Shown: positions 1-5,353, counted from the first letter of the stretch. The stretch is 5,703 nt of DNA from an uncultured Alphaproteobacteria bacterium (GCA_937950105.1 CALFEM010000603.1:1-5703), one strand, 5' to 3'. Notes: generated from the letters alone by a model not told the origin. Translations and numbers: made by a program.

Positions 1-523
1 GGATACTGAAGTCCAATATCTGAAAAAGAGCCTGATCGAGGTCAGGGTCTTGCAGCAGCACCTCCTCGACGATGGTCACGAACAAGGAAAGCCGGTGGTC
101 GGCAAGTGGGTTGCTTCTCCAGAAGCTGAACCAAGGAAAATAGACCTGCCCGCCGACGCTATATTCGAGGGGTGCCTCGAAGGGGATCATGATGTCCCGC
201 GCGAGCGGATAGTAGCGCCGCGCTACCCGCCGGGGTGGACTGTCAGGCTCGATCCCAGAGAAGTGGTTGCCGATCAGCGGCAGAACTTCGATCAGAAGCT
301 CACGCACCCATGCGCGCTTTTCTGCCCGCCGAATGCCCTCAACGACCTGGGCGTAGGGTACGCCCAAGACCAGCATGTCACGGACAGCGGCGAACAGAGG
401 ATCGTAGCTGAACTGAGGTGGATACTTGGCCAGCGCAACTAGCTTGCGCCGAACGCCATCAGGCGTATCGCGCCAGTTGCGGGCCATATGCTGCAAGGAC
501 GGAACCTTCACTGTCTTGGCCAT
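1..523 (-). CDS. Uncharacterised protein, third cistron of the higBA operon (3' end beyond window)
   Basis: I translated this frame by hand: it is open from an ATG at 523 down to the window edge, giving 174 residues with no stop. It starts MAKTVKVPSLQHMARNWRDT. A GGAGG Shine-Dalgarno (530-534) sits 6 nt before the ATG, which supports this start. The N-terminal half looks helical (basic/amphipathic stretches around residues 10-85). The middle is rich in aromatic residues and Pro/Gly: RRYYPLARDIM near 101-111 and GGQVYFPWFSFWRSNPLADHRLSLF near 123-147. It then has an acidic segment, EEVLLQDPDLDQALFQILDF. I see no signal peptide, membrane span or catalytic motif that I can name. It follows the HigA/peptidase gene by 66 nt on the same strand with no obvious terminator or promoter, so co-transcription is likely. 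Its function is unknown; a role tied to the toxin-antitoxin pair (sensor, substrate or accessory factor) is inference from position. That it is a real gene is fairly sure, from length, SD and codon use. Confidence 0.75.
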   Translation of the reverse strand, partial: MAKTVKVPSLQHMARNWRDTPDGVRRKLVALAKYPPQFSYDPLFAAVRDMLVLGVPYAQVVEGIRRAEKRAWVRELLIEVLPLIGNHFSGIEPDSPPRRVARRYYPLARDIMIPFEAPLEYSVGGQVYFPWFSFWRSNPLADHRLSLFVTIVEEVLLQDPDLDQALFQILDFSI

Positions 524-529
524 AGGCCG

Positions 530-534
530 CCTCC
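530..534 (-). promoter_or_regulatory. Shine-Dalgarno of the third cistron
   Basis: On the minus strand GGAGG lies 6 nt before the ATG at 523. It fixes the start of the uncharacterised protein, a gene whose end lies outside the window. Confidence 0.6.
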
Positions 535-589
535 GAGAACAACCAGATACGAGGCAAACCAGACAACAAGCGCCCGCTGGCGATCAGCT

Positions 590-1801
590 TCAGTTCCACT
601 GACCCTTGAAGTGCTTCCGCACTTCGCCCGTGCCGACGAATTGCGAGAGGATACGATAGTTGCGATCACGCCAGCGGATACGACCGGCGACGATTGCCGG
701 ATGCACGCCCACGCGCTGCGCCAGCGACATGACATTGGATGGATAGGGCGCATCCTGGGCGGGATGCTCGTCCCATTCCTTGCGAGGGATCAGCCCTTCC
801 TCGGCCCATTCGTCGGCTTCCCGCTCGCGCTCGTCATCATCCTTGGCCCTGAGATCAAAGTCGTCCACGAACATCTGCTCGCTGCCTTCGGCCAGATGGC
901 GCGCAACATGTGTGAGTTCGTGAAGCAGACAGAACCAGAAATTGTCGAGGCGGTCATAGCGGAGCGTCATGCCAATAACCGGCGTACCGTCGACTAGCAA
1001 CAGGGCTGCTCCGTCGAGATAGGTGTTCGGCAGATGGGGCGCGACGATGAGAATGATGCCATGATCTGCCAGAAAATCTTTTGCCCGCATTGGGCCATCA
1101 TCGAAGGCGCTGAGCTTGGCGACCTCACGGAGAAAAGCGCTCGTTATGACGCCTTTGCGATAGGTTTGCTTCGGCTTCGACGCTGCGGCTTCGGCAAGCA
1201 CATGCATGCACCAGCCGGCGAGCGCGTAGCTATCCATCTTCGCGTTTCGGCGCGCACCATCGCTCTTGCGACACAGCGGGGCAGCGACCTCAAGCCCGCC
1301 AGCACGAGTCATAAGATCGCGCAAAAGCCGCTCGGCATTTTCTTTGGCGTTCTTCTTCGACTTGATAAAGCCGCGCTTCACCATTTCGAGTACAGGAAAT
1401 CTGCTCCAGTCCAGCCCCTCGACGTCATCCGGAATGGTTCCTCCCGGTTCCTGGATCAGCACCTCGGCCGGTATGCCGAGGTGCTTGTGCAGAGCGCGGA
1501 TCATCGACAACGTTAGGTCCCGCTTGCCAGAAAGAACCTCCGACACCTTTGCCGAGCTGCCGATGTAGGGGATGAGATCCTTGTTCGATAGGCCCTCCTG
1601 CTCCATGCGGAACCGGATAGCCGCGATGGGGTCGGGTAGCTCGATCGGGTGGTGCTTTTCCTCGTAAGCCTCAATCACCATGGCGAGGTGTTCGAGCTCA
1701 TCGCCGCGGGGCGTCCCTGCTTCAGCATCCATGAGATGCTCAGCACGCGCCAGCGCTGCCTTGTAATCGTCCTCCGTACGGATCAGATGCACGTTCACCA
1801 T
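590..1801 (-). CDS. HigA-type antitoxin/repressor fused to an ImmA/IrrE zinc metallopeptidase
   Basis: This 403-residue protein has two parts. Residues 1-120 match the HigA (COG5499) layout: an N-terminal helical section (LIRTEDDYKAALARAEHLMD), then an XRE-like helix-turn-helix around 56-118 (AIRFRMEQEGLSNKDLIPYI, KVSEVLSGKRDLTLSMIRAL, HLGIPAEVLI). After a helical linker (about 121-230) comes an ImmA/IrrE (DUF955) peptidase. It has HGIILIVAPHLPNTYLDGAA near 247-266, TLRYDRLDNFWF near 279-290, the zinc motif HELTH at 294-298, and the likely third ligand E326 in an E-x-x-x-D arrangement (EREAD), followed by GLIP. All expected zinc residues are present, so the domain should be active. Canonical HigA is only about 100-140 residues. 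By family knowledge it should bind and neutralise HigB and repress the operon; that the peptidase cleaves HigA itself or a partner is inference. I chose the start at 1801 over an in-frame ATG at 1867. The 22 extra residues are Ser/Thr/Arg-rich and lie inside higB, while AGGAGG sits 6 nt before 1801. Confidence 0.9.
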   Translation of the reverse strand: MVNVHLIRTEDDYKAALARAEHLMDAEAGTPRGDELEHLAMVIEAYEEKHHPIELPDPIAAIRFRMEQEGLSNKDLIPYIGSSAKVSEVLSGKRDLTLSMIRALHKHLGIPAEVLIQEPGGTIPDDVEGLDWSRFPVLEMVKRGFIKSKKNAKENAERLLRDLMTRAGGLEVAAPLCRKSDGARRNAKMDSYALAGWCMHVLAEAAASKPKQTYRKGVITSAFLREVAKLSAFDDGPMRAKDFLADHGIILIVAPHLPNTYLDGAALLLVDGTPVIGMTLRYDRLDNFWFCLLHELTHVARHLAEGSEQMFVDDFDLRAKDDDEREREADEWAEEGLIPRKEWDEHPAQDAPYPSNVMSLAQRVGVHPAIVAGRIRWRDRNYRILSQFVGTGEVRKHFKGQWN

Positions 1802-1802
1802 G

Positions 1803-2111
1803 TCACACCTCCTCCGTGTCGATGTCGTCGTACTCGGAGTGCGTTCCCACCCACTTGATGTACACAACCTTCACGGAGTAATTCACTCCGACCACCAGCC
1901 TGAACTTGTTGCCGCAGATATTGAACACGACGCGCCCATTCTTAAGGATGCTCGCGCTGCGGTAGTTCAGTTTGAGCTGATTTGCAGTGCTCCATTGGGC
2001 CTGCTTGACCTCTCGATACCAGGACTTCAGGGCCTCCTCGAGGGCGGGCTGATCCGCGCCCCCATAAGACTCCCAGTAGTCACGGAGAGCCTTCCCCGAC
2101 AGAATCTGCAT
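1803..2111 (-). CDS. higB: HigB-family toxin (RelE-fold mRNA interferase)
   Basis: This 102-residue protein starts MQILSGKALRDYWESY and carries the hallmarks of the HigB_toxin family (PF09907). These are LKSWYREVKQAQW at 28-40, NYRSASILKNGRVVFNICGNKFRLVVGVNY at 49-78, and YIKWVGTHSEYDDID near 84-98. HigB toxins are ribosome-associated endoribonucleases that cut mRNA during translation and are blocked by HigA. The length is normal for the family and nothing looks disrupted. The open frame extends upstream to an ATG at 2171, but those 20 residues would be encoded by the promoter and operator. A GGGAG ribosome site (2118-2122) sits 6 nt before 2111, so 2111 is the likely start. The toxin-first order and 1 nt gap to higA are typical of higBA. 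In contrast to the usual small HigA, the partner here carries a peptidase domain. Confidence 0.9.
   Translation of the reverse strand: MQILSGKALRDYWESYGGADQPALEEALKSWYREVKQAQWSTANQLKLNYRSASILKNGRVVFNICGNKFRLVVGVNYSVKVVYIKWVGTHSEYDDIDTEEV
1808..1813 (-). promoter_or_regulatory. Strong Shine-Dalgarno that decides the higA start
   Basis: AGGAGG on the minus strand lies inside the last codons of higB, 6 nt before the ATG at 1801. The toxin stop TGA (1803-1805) is between the site and that ATG. It supports 1801 rather than 1867 as the antitoxin start. A strong site for the antitoxin fits the need to make antitoxin in excess over toxin. Confidence 0.7.
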
Positions 2112-2117
2112 GCCCGG

Positions 2118-2122
2118 CTCCC
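2118..2122 (-). promoter_or_regulatory. Shine-Dalgarno deciding the higB start
   Basis: GGGAG on the minus strand lies 6 nt before the ATG at 2111. Together with the operators upstream, it favours the 102-residue toxin over the 122-residue frame. Confidence 0.55.
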
Positions 2123-2132
2123 GACCGAGATT

Positions 2133-2161
2133 GATGTATTCCCTAATTGGGAGTTTGTCAA
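2133..2161 (-). promoter_or_regulatory. Putative higBA promoter
   Basis: On the minus strand a perfect -35 box TTGACA (2156-2161) is followed after 17 nt by TACATC (2133-2138), a weak -10 with three consensus bases. Transcription would begin near 2126, leaving a leader of about 15 nt before the higB ATG at 2111. One inverted repeat fills the spacer between the boxes and a second lies just upstream of the -35. That is the expected layout for a promoter repressed by its own antitoxin. The -35 is convincing; the exact -10 is not. Confidence 0.55.
2139..2153. promoter_or_regulatory. Operator-like inverted repeat O2 (between -35 and -10)
   Basis: Read on the minus strand the site is CTCCCAATTAGGGAA, an imperfect inverted repeat (TCCC/GGGA arms). 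It shares its left eight bases with the perfect repeat 26 bp away. It fills the promoter spacer, so a bound protein would block RNA polymerase. The most likely binder is the HigA helix-turn-helix domain encoded just downstream; this is inference. Confidence 0.6.
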
Positions 2162-2164
2162 CCG

Positions 2165-2179
2165 CTCCCATATTGGGAG
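2165..2179. promoter_or_regulatory. Operator-like inverted repeat O1 (upstream of -35)
   Basis: The minus strand reads CTCCCAATATGGGAG, with perfect 6-bp arms CTCCCA/TGGGAG around a 3-nt centre. It lies 3 nt upstream of the TTGACA box. Its centre is 26 bp from that of O2, about two and a half helical turns. Two related palindromes placed this way are typical of toxin-antitoxin autoregulation. Confidence 0.65.
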
Positions 2180-2260
2180 TATTGATATGGCAATGGCTGG
2201 AAGGAGTCTATCCCCGGGCGACGGACGACTCTTGCACGATTCGCCGTGTTCCGGCCTCGG

Positions 2261-2761
2261 TTACTGAAGGCGTGAAGGCAGGGGAATGCGTGAGTAGAAG
2301 CGTTCGATGTCTCGATTATCGATGCGCATACCGGGATTGATCTTGGCGCCGTGGTGCCAGACTTTGTCCCATGGTCCACCCGGTGCATGGGTAAGCTCAC
2401 GTAGAACAGCGGCACTGAGTCGGCCGTAGATTGCGACCACGCGCGTCAGCAGGTCCAAGGTAGCAGCATCAAATTCGTAAGAAACGACCTCATCACGCCC
2501 GGTTAACGAGTTAGCCCTGTAGGCTCGGCCTCGGATCGGGTCCGAGCCGAACTGCTTGAACTCACGATAGAGGTACTGCAACACAGGCCCATGCTCCCAC
2601 GCCTCGAACGACTGTCGTATCAGCGGCCGGCCGAGTTCGATAAGAGCCCAAACGTGGCAGAAGTAGACTATCTTCTGCAGAGCCATCGGCGTGATGGCCA
2701 CCCCAGCCGCGTCGGCTTGGTCCAGAACAAAGTTGGCGATGGCTCTGCCGTCGGAGGTCAT
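2261..2761 (-). CDS. Panacea-domain protein (SocA/GepA-like antitoxin, DUF4065)
   Basis: This 166-residue protein matches the Panacea (SocA/GepA, COG3600, PF13274) family over its whole length. The recognisable parts are ANFVLDQADAAGVAITPMAL (9-28), LQKIVYFCHVWAL (28-40), FEAWEHGPVLQYLYREFKQF (52-71), ELTHAPGGPWDKVW (122-135) and a C-terminal IDNRDIERFYSRI (147-159). Panacea proteins are known as antitoxin domains that neutralise many unrelated toxins, and SocA of Caulobacter also acts as a protease adaptor. Normally a toxin gene sits alongside. Here no intact recognisable toxin lies upstream (2762-3250), and the next gene downstream, higB, has its own promoter and its own antitoxin. The start at 2761 fits the family's usual N-terminus, although I see no good Shine-Dalgarno close to it. 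It may be an orphan antitoxin, a second antitoxin or accessory factor for the higBA pair, or the survivor of a pair whose toxin decayed. Confidence 0.85.
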   Translation of the reverse strand: MTSDGRAIANFVLDQADAAGVAITPMALQKIVYFCHVWALIELGRPLIRQSFEAWEHGPVLQYLYREFKQFGSDPIRGRAYRANSLTGRDEVVSYEFDAATLDLLTRVVAIYGRLSAAVLRELTHAPGGPWDKVWHHGAKINPGMRIDNRDIERFYSRIPLPSRLQ

Positions 2762-2874
2762 GCTAGTTAGTTGCGTTCCCTATACGTTCTCATTGCCTGA
2801 TTTGCCGCTACTGTTCAACATACATTGCCGTCGGCGTCGAGCGGCTCGGCGGTTTCATCCCGTCTGGCGCAGGA

Positions 2875-2904
2875 GATCCTTCATGGCGTTGGCGGCGAAG
2901 GATC
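2875..2904. repeat. Inverted repeat, 8-bp perfect arms
   Basis: GATCCTTC (2875-2882) and GAAGGATC (2897-2904) are exact reverse complements separated by 14 nt. A second, stronger hairpin follows 7 nt later. No T-run follows on either strand, so a simple intrinsic terminator is not supported. Confidence 0.5.
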
Positions 2905-3051
2905 AGCTGGCGAGGAGGCCTTCAGGGCCTCCTCCCAATTGGCAAGTTCATCAAGGATTTGGTTCGATGTTTTTCCTGAGAGGTCCACCAACCCTAACCT
3001 ACATATTTTATCGGCATCGCACGTTGACCTGCCTGGCGCCGGTTGGCCGCT
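2881..3051 (-). pseudogene. Possible C-terminal fragment of a lost gene
   Basis: A minus-strand frame is open from 3051 to a TGA at 2881-2883 but has no credible start; a TTG at 2991 is the only nearby option. Its end reads DADKICRLGLVDLSGK, then TSNQILDELANWEEALKASS and a Pro-rich tail, which looks like a real amphipathic C-terminal helix rather than random translation. I do not recognise the family. It lies upstream of the Panacea gene on the same strand, where a partner toxin could have been. It may equally be chance. Confidence 0.25.
2912..2934. repeat. Perfect 9-bp hairpin (GAGGAGGCC/GGCCTCCTC)
   Basis: GAGGAGGCC (2912-2920), a 5-nt loop TTCAG, then GGCCTCCTC (2926-2934) form a perfect GC-rich stem. 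The palindrome CCAATTGG (2935-2942) directly follows. The stem could be a strong RNA hairpin between the two gene blocks, but it lacks a T-run. Part of it is also explained as E-E-A-L-K-A-S-S codons in a minus-strand fragment, so its role is open. Confidence 0.55.
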
Positions 3052-3251
3052 TCATCTCGGCGTTTCCGACCATGGCTGCGGCGCGATTTCTCGCCGAGCT
3101 GCGTGCCGAACTCAGCTCGAAACATGTCTCCGACACGCGCGGGATCGCGGCGCGGCGCGCCACAATCTGCAACATGGGTGCGGCCGTAGAGCATCACTGC
3201 CGCCATCTCGAGTCCAGCACCCGCCAGCCTGATTGAAGCCACCGCTGTCAT
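2994..3251 (-). pseudogene. Possible decayed phasin-like gene
   Basis: A minus-strand frame of 85 codons starts at an ATG at 3251 with no clear Shine-Dalgarno. It contains LAGAGLEMAAVMLYGRTHVAD and EFGTQLGEKSR, which faintly resemble small phasin-like proteins (a helical N-terminus, then an acidic E-x-G-x-x-x-x-EK segment). In the next frame the text continues RAAAMVGNAEMK, and the first frame then resumes with AANRRQAGQRA. This is what a pair of compensating frameshifts would leave. The family match is by eye and weak; the whole stretch may be non-coding. Confidence 0.22.
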
Positions 3252-3289
3252 GACGGACTATCCGCCCGCATTGCTTCGCGAGGGGAAAG

Positions 3290-4069
3290 ATGTTTCGCCG
3301 GATTTCTGAGAGGGCTTATGCCGTGGCGGCGGTGCTCACGGCCACGCTTTGCCCGTCCCTGACCGGCGCGCGGGCCGAGGACGCGCCCAAGCTCGACGCC
3401 AGCGCCACGATCGCGGCCACCAGCGACTACGTCTACCGCGGCGTCTCACTGCGTGACGAGAAGCCGACGCCGATGCTCTATCTCGAGGCCCGCTACGGCC
3501 AGTTCTACGCGACCGGCCTGCTCATCGGCACATATCTCGGCACCGACGCGCTCGGGCGCGGCCTCGGCCACATTGAAGCAGACGCAACGGTCGGGTTCGC
3601 CCCGACGGTCGGCAAGGTCGATTTCAACTTCGGGGTCAAGTACACCGGCTACCCTGCCGGACGCGATCTCGTGGTCGGTACGCTGGACCGCGCGGAACGC
3701 GACTTCATCGAACCGTTCGCCGGCGCGAAGCTCAACATCACCGATACCTTGAGTATCGGCGCTACCGCCTACTGGACGCCCGACTTCTATTATGAGACCG
3801 GCCAGGTCACGACGATCGAAGGCCAAGGCGCGATCGTGCTGCCTGCATTTGCTTCGGTACAGTCACGCTTCACCGTGACGGTCGGCAGCGTCCACAGCGA
3901 GCGGCCGGACGTCGCCGCGCCCGGCGACGGCTACGTCTATTACAACGCCGGCATCGAAGGGCAGATCGACCAGCTGCTGTTCGACCTCCGCTACTGGGGC
4001 ACCGACGTGGGCGGAATCGACGTGTTCGACCAGCGGTTGTCATTGTCCGTCGGCGTCAAGCTGAAGTAG
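3290..4069 (+). CDS. TorF family putative porin (Gcw_chp, TIGR02001-like)
   Basis: This 259-residue protein begins with a signal peptide: basic MFRRISERAY, a hydrophobic core AVAAVLTATL, and a likely cleavage after ARA (residue 29). The mature part fits the TorF/Gcw_chp family, with ATIAATSDYVYRGVSLRDEK (39-58) at the start, beta-type alternation in LYLEARYGQFYATGLLIGTY, AYWTPDFYYETGQ near 160-172, and a terminal strand set LRYWGTDV...FDQRLSLSVGVKLK. These proteins are predicted outer-membrane beta-barrels of poorly known substrate, common in alpha- and gammaproteobacteria; the length is usual. The start at 3290 has a GAGGGGA ribosome site just before it and gives an intact signal peptide. 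The gene stands alone between the decayed region and the transporter operon, 73 nt from the possible leader ORF. I see no terminator after it. Confidence 0.85.
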   Translation: MFRRISERAYAVAAVLTATLCPSLTGARAEDAPKLDASATIAATSDYVYRGVSLRDEKPTPMLYLEARYGQFYATGLLIGTYLGTDALGRGLGHIEADATVGFAPTVGKVDFNFGVKYTGYPAGRDLVVGTLDRAERDFIEPFAGAKLNITDTLSIGATAYWTPDFYYETGQVTTIEGQGAIVLPAFASVQSRFTVTVGSVHSERPDVAAPGDGYVYYNAGIEGQIDQLLFDLRYWGTDVGGIDVFDQRLSLSVGVKLK

Positions 4070-4070
4070 T

Positions 4071-4112
4071 GAACTGTTCGTTTGTATGCGCAGATCGCGA
4101 ACTGACGAACTG
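4071..4112 (+). repeat. Three GAACTG direct repeats
   Basis: GAACTG occurs at 4071-4076, 4099-4104 and 4107-4112, the last two within the near-tandem CGAACTGACGAACTG. They lie between the porin stop and the transporter genes, where an operator could sit. Six-base repeats are short, so chance is not excluded. Confidence 0.3.
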
Positions 4113-4142
4113 CCCGCCTGTACGTCGTTCGGAAGTGATACC

Positions 4143-4208
4143 ATGACCCGCAACGTCCAGCGCAGCGTGCCGCTCCTCACCCCGTCAGGTTCTTCGATAC
4201 AGCCGTGA
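4143..4208 (+). CDS. Possible 21-residue leader peptide coupled to the MFS gene
   Basis: An ATG at 4143 with GGAAG 7 nt upstream (4131-4135) opens a frame reading MTRNVQRSVPLLTPSGSSIQP and stopping at TGA 4206-4208. That TGA overlaps the GTG start (4205-4207) of the transporter. The transporter GTG itself has no evident Shine-Dalgarno, so ribosomes ending here could reinitiate on it. I recognise no family. An alternative is that this was the original transporter N-terminus, separated by a frameshift, but the frame of the transporter upstream of 4205 holds no start codon. Confidence 0.4.
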   Translation: MTRNVQRSVPLLTPSGSSIQP

Positions 4209-5353
4209 TAAACCTCCTCCCTCTCGGCCTCGCGGTCTTTCTCGCTACCCTGGGCTATGGCGTGACGTTCCCGCTGCTGGCCATCAGGCTCGAGGCGACC
4301 GGAGTGTCGGGCCTGCTCATCGGCGTGAACGCTGCGATGCCGGCGCTCGGCTGGATCATCGGATCGGCGCTGATCCCGCGCCTGCAGATCCGCCAGGGAA
4401 TCTCCATCGTCTGGCTGGCGCGCGGTTTCCTCGTCATCGCCGCCCTGAGCCTCGCCGCGCTGCGGTTTGCCGACGGCTATGGTTCGATGACCGCGCTGCG
4501 CTTTGCCTTCGGCGGCTCGATGGGCCTTTTCCTGCGCAGCGTCGAGTTCTGGATCAATGGCAGCGCCGCCGACGAACAGCGCGGCCGCACCCTCGGCCTC
4601 TACAGCATACTGTTCATGGTCGCGATCATGCTCGGGGCCGCGCTGCAACCGGCACTCGGCACGTCCGGTTGGCCGGCTTTCGCTCCCCCGATAGCGTTGA
4701 TCGCTGCGGCAACGCTGGTGCTCCTCGTCTGGCGCGGCGTGAAGCCTCCCCATGTCGACCTCGCCGTGCCTGCATCCGCACTCTCGCTGGTCGTGGCGGT
4801 GCCTGCCGCGTTCCTCGCTGTCCTCGCCTACGGCATGTTCGAGTCGATCCCGGTGTCGCTGATCGAGGTCTATGCGCTCAAGAACGGCCTCGGGGAGACG
4901 ACCGCCGCGCTGACGCTGTCGGCCGCCGCTCTCGGCAACATCCTGATGCAGTATCCGGTCGGCGCTCTCTCGGATCGCATCGGTCGCCTGCTTCCCCTGC
5001 TCACTTGCGCCCTCGTCGTCATCGCCAGCTCACTGGCCATGCCCTACGTCATGTCCGACCAGTCGCTGTTTCTCGCTCTCGTCGGCGTGTGGGGTGGCGC
5101 CGCCGGCACGGTCTATTCGCTGGCCCTGGCGATGGTCGGCGACCACTACGACGGAGCGCGACTGGTGGTCGCGAACGCGGCCTTCGGTATCGTCTACGCC
5201 ATCGGCAGCTTGGTCGGTCCTCTGACCAACGGTGCGGCGCTTGACACGTATGAGACACACGGTGTCATGTTTGCTGCAGCCGCGATATTTGCCGCGCTGG
5301 TGGCCCTTGTCGGCGCCAGTCAGGCCATACGTCGCCCGGGGGTGTCGCAATGA
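4205..5353 (+). CDS. Major facilitator superfamily transporter
   Basis: This 382-residue protein is highly hydrophobic with about 12 predicted membrane helices, six before and six after a loop near 178-192 (GVKPPHVDLAVPASA). The second half carries a clear MFS motif-A loop, GALSDRIGR at 253-261, between helices 8 and 9. The matching loop in the first half (SALIPRLQIRQG, about 54-65) is degenerate. FWINGSAADEQRGRTLGLYS at 115-134 resembles the YcaD-like branch of MFS carriers. It should move a small solute across the inner membrane using an ion gradient; the substrate and direction cannot be read from the sequence. The start is GTG at 4205, the first possible one in frame, overlapping the stop of a short upstream frame. 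Its own stop overlaps the next gene's start in ATGA, so it is translationally coupled to a LuxR-like regulator. Confidence 0.85.
   Translation: MINLLPLGLAVFLATLGYGVTFPLLAIRLEATGVSGLLIGVNAAMPALGWIIGSALIPRLQIRQGISIVWLARGFLVIAALSLAALRFADGYGSMTALRFAFGGSMGLFLRSVEFWINGSAADEQRGRTLGLYSILFMVAIMLGAALQPALGTSGWPAFAPPIALIAAATLVLLVWRGVKPPHVDLAVPASALSLVVAVPAAFLAVLAYGMFESIPVSLIEVYALKNGLGETTAALTLSAAALGNILMQYPVGALSDRIGRLLPLLTCALVVIASSLAMPYVMSDQSLFLALVGVWGGAAGTVYSLALAMVGDHYDGARLVVANAAFGIVYAIGSLVGPLTNGAALDTYETHGVMFAAAAIFAALVALVGASQAIRRPGVSQ

Larger units (their letters stand above)
2762..3289. other. Intergenic region with no convincing intact gene
   Basis: About 530 nt separate the leftward Panacea gene from the rightward porin gene. 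I see two perfect inverted repeats (2875-2904, 2912-2934) and two poorly supported minus-strand fragments. I find no tRNA, no insertion-sequence ends and no convincing promoter for either flanking gene. The plus-strand open frames here are Arg/Ser/Pro-rich and start inside the opposing gene or without ribosome sites, so I left them out. Confidence 0.6.

Noticed and set aside
50..442. Plus-strand open frame of 130 codons
   Set aside because: It lies wholly opposite the minus-strand gene at 1-523, which has a Shine-Dalgarno and natural protein composition. The plus frame has no ribosome site and odd composition.
488..997. Plus-strand open frame of 169 codons, and a further one at 1034-1516
   Set aside because: Both are antisense to the well-recognised HigA/ImmA peptidase gene and show no family features. 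Long antisense frames are common in GC-rich DNA.
1802..1867. N-terminal extension of the HigA/peptidase protein to an ATG at 1867
   Set aside because: The added 22 residues are Ser/Thr/Arg-rich and antitoxin-atypical, lie within higB, and the strong AGGAGG points to 1801.
2112..2171. N-terminal extension of HigB to an ATG at 2171
   Set aside because: It would place coding sequence over the -35 box and both operator repeats. Family members start at the equivalent of residue 21, and GGGAG precedes 2111.
2912..2942. Intrinsic terminator for either gene block
   Set aside because: The stem is strong but no run of T follows on either strand, and it is not placed just after a gene end.
2691..3236. 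Plus-strand open frames covering 2691-3236 and 2825-3232
   Set aside because: The first starts inside the opposing Panacea gene. Both are Arg/Ser/Pro-rich with no family match or ribosome site.
4040..4753. Minus-strand open frame of 237 codons
   Set aside because: Its translation is a low-complexity Arg/Glu/Asp/Gln-rich string opposite the porin end and MFS gene, typical of an antisense frame in GC-rich DNA.
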